DNA of 38,820 nucleotides from positions 1-38,820 of IMG/VR virus record IMGVR_UViG_3300037321_000085. One strand, 5' to 3'. Origin of the DNA: a virus. Shown here piece by piece: positions 31,301 to 36,945 of this stretch. A program made the position numbers and the translations under genes. The number at the start of each line of letters is the position of its first letter. Within the stretch, counting starts at the first letter, position 1. The notes below the pieces were generated by a model. The model saw only the letters and a program-made list of their open reading frames with translations. It had not been told where the DNA came from and made no database searches.

Positions 31301-32578
31301 AGACAAAGCCTGTTCAGTGGCGTCCAAAACGTCATCAGTTGCCGAACGGCTTCCAGAACCAAGATTGGCGCTAAAGCTATCATCAAGAAAACCGACCTGA
31401 GACCCACGCAAATCCTTGACAGCCTCTCCGACAATAGACGGGCTGGAGTCCTTGGGTTTCGTCGTGTTAGCGCGCTCGCGCATCACCTTAAGAATGTTTG
31501 CACTCGCCTGTGGCTTTCCGATTTCATACAAGACGTCGGAATATACCTGGCCGAGCGTAAGGCGGCCCGCAGCGCCGTCAGGAGCAGCTTTAACGAACTC
31601 TCCAGCCTTTTTGTTGACGAGCACTATGTCTTCAGGGGTAAGACCGGAACTCTTGAGAATACGCTCGGTCAGCTTGAAGGCGGCAGGATCGATGCCACCG
31701 GCAATGTCCATATCAAGGACATCTCCGATACTACGCTCAATATTCCCAGACTTCGGGACGGGACCGCCACCCCTGAAGACTGACTCTTCTACATTCTTGA
31801 GCGTGGCCGTGCCAGTCGCTGCGCCTTTAAGAAGACGTGCGCCAGCAGAAAGACCCGGTCCAAGAAGGTAGTTAGTCGGATTAACCATTGCCTTTCCGAA
31901 CTCGCCAACGACCTCGCCAACAGTGACATCACGGCCCTCCATAAATGCTTGATTAGGCGCCTCAGAAAGTGCGTTAAAGGCGCCCACCTCTGCCGCGACA
32001 ACGGGAGACCCAATGGCTGATCTTGTCCCATAGCGTGTCATTCTGCTGCCCACGCCGGAGCCTTTTGTCATGGCAAGGCCTGCTTTAGTCGCAAGGCTTT
32101 CTGTAGCTTTTGTTACTGTTGCGCTTGGCCCGCCTGCCGGATATGCGAAGCCCATCCCGCGCCCGATCAGCGATGCGGTTGGGTACTGCTCATTACCGGT
32201 TCTTAGCGCATCGTCGCCGTAGTTCTCGTTAACCGTTCCGGCGTAAGCCTCATTGCCCGCTTTTCGCATCTGCCCAAAGGTGGCGATGTTTCCGACGTTG
32301 AAAAGAAGGGCGTCACCTGCGCTGCGAATACCCCCGTCAGGCCGTTTCTGGGCCGTTTCCGACAGGTAGTCATTCAATCCTGGCGACTGTTCGGAATTGA
32401 GACCAGCGCTCATAATATCAACCGGCGTCTTGGGGGCCATGTCTGCGAACGGGATATCGCGCTCATTGACTTGAGGCTTTGGATACCGCTTCGCCATAGC
32501 CTGCTTCATGACAGCAGGGTCTGTGCCGTCAGGGAACTGGTACTTCTGCCCGTCAGGGCCTTGAACGTCGATTGGCAT
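28316..32578 (-). CDS. Giant internal virion/DNA ejection protein with two HTH segments
   Basis: The product is 1420 residues. The N terminus (IDVQGPDGQKYQFPDGTDPA then VMKQAMAKRYPKP) is the short module common on podovirus ejection proteins. A large Ala/Gly helical body follows, then a Pro-rich disordered region (about 760-880). Two HTH repeats lie near residues 979-1010 and 1045-1078 (IAEMAKNGYSNAEIGEEMGK; LINEGLSNAQIAKRTGKSSA). The C terminus has a membrane-like segment (VVTASLLTALGGAGGVSAYL). Four N-A-L-A motifs occur. TAATG couples it to the preceding gene. Confidence 0.75.
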   Translation of the reverse strand: MPIDVQGPDGQKYQFPDGTDPAVMKQAMAKRYPKPQVNERDIPFADMAPKTPVDIMSAGLNSEQSPGLNDYLSETAQKRPDGGIRSAGDALLFNVGNIATFGQMRKAGNEAYAGTVNENYGDDALRTGNEQYPTASLIGRGMGFAYPAGGPSATVTKATESLATKAGLAMTKGSGVGSRMTRYGTRSAIGSPVVAAEVGAFNALSEAPNQAFMEGRDVTVGEVVGEFGKAMVNPTNYLLGPGLSAGARLLKGAATGTATLKNVEESVFRGGGPVPKSGNIERSIGDVLDMDIAGGIDPAAFKLTERILKSSGLTPEDIVLVNKKAGEFVKAAPDGAAGRLTLGQVYSDVLYEIGKPQASANILKVMRERANTTKPKDSSPSIVGEAVKDLRGSQVGFLDDSFSANLGSGSRSATDDVLDATEQALSGEYKAIFAPGASIPPPGSLDDLAASMNFWRNDKKIMGDAAKIARRAARDAGVPFEDALPYYMQKDPRQAAHWMQSAAGQLAREEKAKAAPSAGLINYYEGIVSELAGAVEKATPGYGQIRQNYAINEGLRTATGFGDRFIATARNPANRDTFIKEFEKLSPAEQDEALISIKNALRSPMQGSRPGSPARTSSIDNIGTLATLERLGPKGKAVADDIRAITDENAYLNAVDSGNPARQSATFSNADASANAPGLYNGAIANKLDGSSLPGSMMADMALSAVSGQPFGWITAGNVARQGIAGVFKPGTKDLEALTKFMMSRPSGGKGAVKPGAGIPTPPPAAPAANALATQPPQPAGPSGGGAAPLPGGPGTRNALAPSTSAPPPPAGNTLHGWEPVGPDIPPSAPSRPFVPEKASWSGPAPKEPQGLLGFIRKQGGIREEFGQDGRGYMRGTVAQMLGDVRSRPGLLNNKNGKTIDMLRRDAQEAGFDVRDDDEFIRLLGDELQGGQKTYRIGEAEEWNAYQEYLRGPIRGAGWTGTRPRGFNDDLERGTDAFSDPRLNADQNKIAEMAKNGYSNAEIGEEMGKLPQTVAVRISQLRRKGIDIPAGRAIRPVTPERVQMEKLINEGLSNAQIAKRTGKSSAHVGVIRNRLKTTGPAHAGFEGAKSDLASGAVGSSYGYTQGDTPEEKNANAAMGFVSGIAAKRAGGAVVRRGSAMTNALAPKGPVRGAGFSGNTPKRGAKRLGRGLDDLTNEPGPAKPALPDDLPRRTVEPPAQGRPDPTLSRERTSKDDKAFYDSLSAPERDHARAVGPIGKMGKEPPPPGFVVTASLLTALGGAGGVSAYLGSRPVEPNFAQNRSKVMSELAKAPDSATWQNRARQFDAFVKSDTARQTDLEGVDKRLLNARRKAVREASDAFATAGDRAELTAAIDRVDALDYAIDVSLGNAEPFDEAPPMARPPSLKPVPNALAGPPPMTRNSQGQFVRPMTNRERQEAAR

Positions 32579-33927
32579 TAGTCAAAGTCACCCGTGGCTG
32601 GATTGAATACGAGAGGCGGTGCGTCAGGGCCTTGTGTGCCATATGTTCCGGAGGCCTTCGCTATCGCCCTTGCCGAAGCAGCTCTTTTGATGACGATAAG
32701 GTCGTCAATTGCCTTCGCTGCGGTCTCGACCCTGATGCCCTGGGATGTCAGGATCGTCATGGCCTGCGTGGCTTTCTCGCCTTCGATCTGAGTAATTTGA
32801 CCTCCGCCCTTAAGGCTCTCAAAGGCGTCAAGGAATGCCTGACCCCCCATCTGGTTGATGAGCGCCTGCGTGTCCGCCATATCAGTGCCAGGAATAGCCG
32901 GAATAACCGACGCAATACCATAACGACTATCAAAGCCGGGGCTATCCCTAAGCGCCTCAAGTGTTGATATGCCTATGTTCCACTTGGACATGGCTTCCGG
33001 CAGTCCTTGCTCTGCCTCTACACGCGCAGCCTCGTTGGCCTTGCTAGTTTCGACAGTCGCTGCATTATAGCCGACTTCTTCTGGTGACATGAGAGGAGTG
33101 GCGGTGCCTGCGCGTGGATCAAATGCACCCCTGACGCCGCCGCCCATGTCGATGATGCCATAATTGTTGCGAACCTTGATGTCGGTTACGACCTTTTTTC
33201 CACCTCTGGTCAGATAGCCGAGGTATCCATCTTCAGTAACAAACTGCCCCTGAACATTTTCAGACTTCTCCTGACCTGCCCGGTCCGCAGCTAGATCGCG
33301 GCCCTGCTTGTATTCCTGCTCAGCATCGTAGCGCTGGCCTTCGATCCGCTGCGCGGGCGTCAGAAGCTGCTGCTGGAACTGCTTCAGCTCCGCATTCGTC
33401 AGCTTGCCGTCTGCAATTGCCGACTGCACAGCATTGACAACGTTCGTATCCTGGCCATACGGGCTGTCCATAATGATCCGCATGGCTTCATCTGCGCGCC
33501 TCGGATCATTTTCATCCATCATCATGAGCTGGTCGACATTCGACACAAGGTAATCAATGCCGGAGTTCTGGTCAGTGATTTCGTCCGCCTTCATCGCGCG
33601 GTTATGGCCGTAGAGCGCCATGCCGGTATCGATCTCACCTGCGCCGAATGCCTGAGCCGTTGCGCCCTTGAAGTCACCCGATGCAAGCGCGTTACCAATG
33701 CCCTGCTTCAGCGCCTTGGACTTCGCAGCTTCTGCCTGCGGCCTGACATAATCCATCATAGCCAGATCGCCGCGTGAGGCCGCATAGGCCATAGCGCTTT
33801 CATAATCGCCGCTCGCCACCATCGGGGCCAAAGCGTTAGCCGTCTGCTTGTTGCGGATAGCTCCGCCCATCTGTTCGCCGGAAGCGAAGGCGCTCATGGA
33901 TTGTCTTGGGTCGAAAAATGTTGGCAT
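32578..33927 (-). CDS. Internal virion/DNA ejection protein
   Basis: The product is 449 residues and mostly helical and acidic. The C-terminal third has YGIASVIPAIPGTDMADTQA, LINQMGGQAFLDAFESLKGG and GQITQIEGEKATQAMT, a conserved domain seen in many podovirus internal proteins. N-A-L-A motifs occur at 31 and 79. The GGAG ribosome-binding site lies within the 9-bp target duplication of the adjacent mobile element. It sits between two other ejection proteins, as in the gp7/gp20/gp16 cluster of P22. Confidence 0.7.
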   Translation of the reverse strand: MPTFFDPRQSMSAFASGEQMGGAIRNKQTANALAPMVASGDYESAMAYAASRGDLAMMDYVRPQAEAAKSKALKQGIGNALASGDFKGATAQAFGAGEIDTGMALYGHNRAMKADEITDQNSGIDYLVSNVDQLMMMDENDPRRADEAMRIIMDSPYGQDTNVVNAVQSAIADGKLTNAELKQFQQQLLTPAQRIEGQRYDAEQEYKQGRDLAADRAGQEKSENVQGQFVTEDGYLGYLTRGGKKVVTDIKVRNNYGIIDMGGGVRGAFDPRAGTATPLMSPEEVGYNAATVETSKANEAARVEAEQGLPEAMSKWNIGISTLEALRDSPGFDSRYGIASVIPAIPGTDMADTQALINQMGGQAFLDAFESLKGGGQITQIEGEKATQAMTILTSQGIRVETAAKAIDDLIVIKRAASARAIAKASGTYGTQGPDAPPLVFNPATGDFD

Positions 33928-33943
33928 AGTTCAGACTCCATAC

Positions 33944-34145
33944 GAGTTATTGTCAAATCTGGTGTTTGAGAGTTTTTGGTCATGCGGCAATCTGGCCAGT
34001 TTCGGTGGTTTCGATCCCGTCTTTGAATTTGACGCCGGTAATGACTTTGGCGAGGTAGTCAAAGCCGCGTAGTTTTCGCCAGTTTTGTTCAGCGCATTGG
34101 CCCAGCTTGAACATACCGCCCAAACACCAGATTCAGTCATAATCC
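33944..34145 (-). mobile_element. 202-bp deletion derivative (MITE-like) of an IS256-family element
   Basis: 25-base terminal inverted repeats lie at 33944-33968 and 34121-34145. The inner 13 bases (AATCTGGTGTTTG) are identical, and 17 of 25 match overall by my count. Identical 9-bp flanking direct repeats ACTCCATAC are at 33935-33943 and 34146-34154, within the usual 8-9 bp IS256 target duplication. Inside is the last 44 codons of an IS256 transposase. The 5' part of the transposase is deleted, so it could move only with a helper. Confidence 0.85.
33980..34114 (-). pseudogene. IS256-family transposase, C-terminal fragment
   Basis: Forty-four codons ending in TGA at 33980. CAEQNWRKLRGFDYLAKVI followed by TGVKFKDGIE is the C-terminal signature of Transposase_mut/IS256 proteins (W-R-x-L-x-G, then V-I-x-G-V-x-F-x-D-G). 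All catalytic DDE residues lie upstream and are missing. The ATG at 34114 is internal to the original gene. A different frame over the same DNA (34140-33931) is open for 69 codons but is a chance frame. Confidence 0.8.
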
Positions 34146-35317
34146 ACTCCATACATAGGATTAAAGGTTCCGCCACTTCCGCCACTTCCGCCACTTCCGC
34201 CACCCCAACCCTTATACCCGCCATACATGCCAACCCCGCCCATCAGTGCATTGCCGACGCCCTGAGCGCCCTGGTTCCACGCGTTCGCTTGGTTCATGTA
34301 GCCATTGGCCTGCGCGTTGCCTGCATTCATCAGGGCATTCGATGCGACGTTGGCGTAGTTCTGGCCTGCGCCCTGCATCTGGGCTGCTGCGCCCATGCCA
34401 AGATTTGCGAGGTTGAAGTTGTTGTTCACGCTCTGCTGATAGCCCTGGTCAGCAACGCCCATTGATCGGTCTTGCAGGGCTGTCATGGCTGAACCAGACA
34501 GCAGCTTGCCCCGGCTGGCGAAGCTGTTCTCGATCGCGCGCCTGCCCTCGTCCTGCATGAACTGGTAGCCCGGCGTTTGGCGCAGGCTTTGGGTCATTGG
34601 CCCTTCCGTTGGCCCGGTCTGCAACGCGGGTTCACCGGCAGGGGCTTGCGTCATTGGCCCTTCCGTTGGCCCGGTCTCAAGCGCTGGTGTTCCGCTCGGT
34701 CCCTGCTGCGATGCGCCATCCTGTCCGACCTGTACAGCCGGTCCAACCTGGCCTGTCGTTTGTGCGAGTGCGTTGGCTTGCGGCTGGTATTGCGGGAGCT
34801 GGCGGCCCTCCTTTTTGCCGTATGTGTTGTAATGGTATTCAGCCGCCTTGTTCATATCCCCGCCGAACTTGGACAGCGCCTTCCGATTTCTCTGAAAATA
34901 CGATTTCACATCAGGGTTTGCGTCAAGGTAGCCCTGCCAGTTGTTTCCGCTCTGAGGTGCCGCCTGCCCGATCGGTGCCTGCCCATAAGTACCGCTGGCA
35001 TAGTTTGGCTGGCCGCCTGTCTGCTGTTGTGGCGCTAGCGCGTTCGGCTGACCACCACCGCCGCCGCCCTTGCCGAGCAGGTCCATCACGCCGGACTCAC
35101 CGTAGAGGCCCTGTAGGCCCGCCTGGTAATAGGGCTGCTGCAGGCCGCGCTGGTCGTAGTAGATTTCCTTTTGGAGAGCGAGGGACTGGTCTGACGCCTG
35201 CCCCTGCGCCTCAGCAGCCTTCTTCGCGGCTTTGCTTTGCTTGCTGGCACCGGCAAGCGCCGCGCCACCGCCCAGAATAGCTGCCCCCAGAATTGCGGTT
35301 CCTGTTGCAATGGCCAT
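34133..35317 (-). CDS. Internal virion/DNA ejection protein (Gly/Gln/Ala-rich)
   Basis: The product is 394 residues. A hydrophobic N terminus (TAILGAAILGGGAALAGASK) could insert in membrane during ejection. A small domain (YLDANPDVKSYFQRNR, HYNTYGKKEGRQ) and long Gln/Gly/Asn-rich helices follow (MQGAGQNYANVASNALMNAG). N-A-L-A occurs at 92 and 182. The C terminus is a Gly-Gly-Ser repeat, and the last three residues (DYD) and the stop come from the inserted element. The ATG overlaps the GNAT stop (TAATG). Confidence 0.7.
   Translation of the reverse strand: MAIATGTAILGAAILGGGAALAGASKQSKAAKKAAEAQGQASDQSLALQKEIYYDQRGLQQPYYQAGLQGLYGESGVMDLLGKGGGGGGQPNALAPQQQTGGQPNYASGTYGQAPIGQAAPQSGNNWQGYLDANPDVKSYFQRNRKALSKFGGDMNKAAEYHYNTYGKKEGRQLPQYQPQANALAQTTGQVGPAVQVGQDGASQQGPSGTPALETGPTEGPMTQAPAGEPALQTGPTEGPMTQSLRQTPGYQFMQDEGRRAIENSFASRGKLLSGSAMTALQDRSMGVADQGYQQSVNNNFNLANLGMGAAAQMQGAGQNYANVASNALMNAGNAQANGYMNQANAWNQGAQGVGNALMGGVGMYGGYKGWGGGSGGSGGSGGTFNPMYGVDYD
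34170..34205. repeat. 9-bp tandem repeat (CCGCCACTT)
   Basis: Three exact copies and one diverged copy of CCGCCACTT. They encode Gly-Gly-Ser units near the C terminus of the 394-residue ejection protein, a likely flexible linker that could vary in length by slippage. Confidence 0.8.
34593..34677. repeat. 28-bp direct repeat, period 57 bp
   Basis: Bases 34593-34620 recur exactly at 34650-34677. They encode two copies of a 19-residue unit beginning A-L-(E/Q)-TGPTEGPMTQ in the 394-residue ejection protein, an in-frame internal duplication in a disordered region. Confidence 0.85.
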
Positions 35318-35739
35318 TAGGTAATTTCCTTCATCAGTGCAGTTTCTGTGGCATCGTATCCAACCGTGCGGAACAGGCGGCGGACAGCCTTTTCGCGGTC
35401 ATCAGCGATGCAGCTCATCTGGATCGCGCTGGCCCCGTGGTCTTTGGCCCAGCTTTCAAACGCTTCCCGCAAAGCGGTGCCGTCATGGTCGGCAAACCAG
35501 AAAAACTCCTGCGCAATGCGGAAGTCGTGGTTGAAGTACATCGGGAAGATCAGACCACCGCAGAATCCGCCGTCCGAGACAAACACTGCCGCTTCGTCAG
35601 ATTGCAGCAGGTTCGTCACCGTCGCGCGCCAGTCCGGCTCATTGATCGGCACCCGCTTGCACCACGGGCTGTAGGCATGGAACTTGCGGCCCCATTCCAG
35701 CACGTCTTCGATGTCGTCCATTGTGGCTTGGCGGATCAT
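35317..35739 (-). CDS. GNAT-family N-acetyltransferase
   Basis: This is 140 residues from ATG 35739, with AGGAGG upstream. It shows the GNAT order: MIRQATMDDIEDVLEWGRKF at the N terminus, AAVFVSDGGFCGGLIFPMYF as beta strands 2-4, then AIQMSCIADDREKAVRRLFR and TVGYDATETALMKEI at the end. Small GNAT proteins are frequent in podovirus late operons near ejection genes. Possible targets are a virion or host protein. It is coupled to the neighbours by ATGA and TAATG. Confidence 0.8.
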   Translation of the reverse strand: MIRQATMDDIEDVLEWGRKFHAYSPWCKRVPINEPDWRATVTNLLQSDEAAVFVSDGGFCGGLIFPMYFNHDFRIAQEFFWFADHDGTALREAFESWAKDHGASAIQMSCIADDREKAVRRLFRTVGYDATETALMKEIT

Positions 35740-36119
35740 TGACCCCTCCTGCAAAACTCGTTCTGGCGCTCAGTCACGACCTGTCGGCACATTTTCAGGA
35801 ACTGGGGGCCATGCGGCTTGATATTTTCGCCGTATTTCCTCCATGCGAGGATGTGCGCGACTTCATGCTCGGTCTGCGGTTTCAGGTCTGCGCCAACCGC
35901 ATCCTGGTTGATCAGTATCCATTCCCCGCCTTCAGGGTCTCGTGCTGCCAGTGCGTTGCGGGTCTGCCCGCCTTGGATCATGAACTTGTTCGTCTTCGGC
36001 ACATACTGGACGATGACGCCGTTTTCCTGCTCCATACGATTCATGGCGTTGTCCACAACTTCTTCCATCGTGATCTGCGGGACCGGCTGCTGCATCATGG
36101 CGAGGGCGTTGATCATCAC
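35736..36119 (-). CDS. SprT-like zinc metallopeptidase
   Basis: The product is 127 residues. The metallopeptidase motif HEVAHILAWRKYG has zinc ligands His 85 and 89 with Glu 86, and KPHGPQF supplies a third His at 103, the SprT/Spartan pattern HExxH then HGPxF. Two N-A-L-A motifs are present, one at residue 4 and one at 55, each followed by a flexible stretch. It lies just after the serine protease and an unknown gene and before the GNAT and ejection genes. It may cleave virion proteins, itself included. Confidence 0.75.
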   Translation of the reverse strand: MMINALAMMQQPVPQITMEEVVDNAMNRMEQENGVIVQYVPKTNKFMIQGGQTRNALAARDPEGGEWILINQDAVGADLKPQTEHEVAHILAWRKYGENIKPHGPQFLKMCRQVVTERQNEFCRRGQ

Positions 36120-36136
36120 TCAGGCAGTCTAACGCG

Positions 36137-36451
36137 TCATTCCGGAACCACTGGGTCCGCCGGATCTACGGGAATCAGTTCCGAGGCCCGAAGACCTATG
36201 AGCGTGGTCGCCTCACCTGCGAGGCCATGCCAGCCACCCGATGCAATCAGGTAGGCTGATCCAAGCAGTAGCGACAGCCCGGCCTGAGATAGCTCATCTA
36301 CCGAGCGCAGCGCTCTGAATGTATCGACGCAGGACACGACAATCGATGCCTGTTCCTGTGCGCCATAAATCGCCTCGGCCTGATCTGCGTCAGGCTCATA
36401 GGCCAGCAGCGCGTCTCGAAACGCGGGAATAGAATTTGGGTAGGTTATCAC
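36137..36451 (-). CDS. Hypothetical protein
   Basis: The product is 104 residues, coupled to the serine protease gene by ATGA. It is helical with an acidic N-terminal half (FRDALLAYEPDADQAEAIYG), a hydrophobic centre (GLSLLLGSAYLIASGGWHGL) and a Pro-rich end (PVDPADPVVPE). Its place between two proteases suggests a partner, inhibitor or substrate. No motif is recognised. Confidence 0.55.
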   Translation of the reverse strand: MITYPNSIPAFRDALLAYEPDADQAEAIYGAQEQASIVVSCVDTFRALRSVDELSQAGLSLLLGSAYLIASGGWHGLAGEATTLIGLRASELIPVDPADPVVPE

Positions 36452-36942
36452 TTTTCTTCCATCTGCTTTCTAATTGCCTCTGTCGGCTGAACGAAGACGG
36501 GCTTAAATCCGTCCGGTCGCTCAGGTCCGACGCTTAAAATTATCCCGACGACTTCTCCGTCATCAACGCTCATCGCTGGGCCTCCGCTGTATCCAGGGCC
36601 AACACCCCTTGCCATAATGACGAGAAGGCCATCGCTAGAACCCCCTCCGCGAGAGGGAATGCTCTGGCCCGTTAGGACGACAACGCCGCGCTGAGCTTCG
36701 CCCTCCTTGCCGTCTGGGTATCCCACAAGAAATACGTTATCACCTATACCGGCCTCCCTTGTTGGCGGTATAAATCCGCTAGAAATGACGACAATATCCA
36801 GCTTAGAAAAACCGTCGGCATCGCCGCACTCTCCGGCCAAGTGAGCGGCGGAAACCCACGCGCTACCAAGGCGCGTCTTGGCTCCTATTTTGTTTCCGCA
36901 TTCTATGCGCTCATAAATTGGGGGGATGTCGACCGCTGGCAT
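36448..36942 (-). CDS. Chymotrypsin-fold serine protease
   Basis: This is 164 residues from ATG 36942, preceded by AAAAGGTGA. The triad is visible: His 34 in WVSAAHLAG, Asp 49 in KLDIVVI and Ser 119 in GPGYSGGP. The Ser sits in the GxSGGP signature, but residue 118 is Tyr where most family members have Asp. No Asp lies six residues before the Ser, so trypsin specificity is unlikely and small or hydrophobic P1 residues are more plausible. The spacing His-Asp is short, giving a compact fold. It is three bases from the fibre gene stop. Confidence 0.8.
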   Translation of the reverse strand: MPAVDIPPIYERIECGNKIGAKTRLGSAWVSAAHLAGECGDADGFSKLDIVVISSGFIPPTREAGIGDNVFLVGYPDGKEGEAQRGVVVLTGQSIPSRGGGSSDGLLVIMARGVGPGYSGGPAMSVDDGEVVGIILSVGPERPDGFKPVFVQPTEAIRKQMEEK

Positions 36943-36945
36943 GTA

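Noticed and set aside
33931-34233. 100-codon minus-strand frame beginning MACMAGIRVGVAEV
   Set aside because: It crosses the mobile element in the wrong frame and its start lies in the Gly-Gly-Ser repeat of the real gene; the IS256 transposase tail is in another frame.
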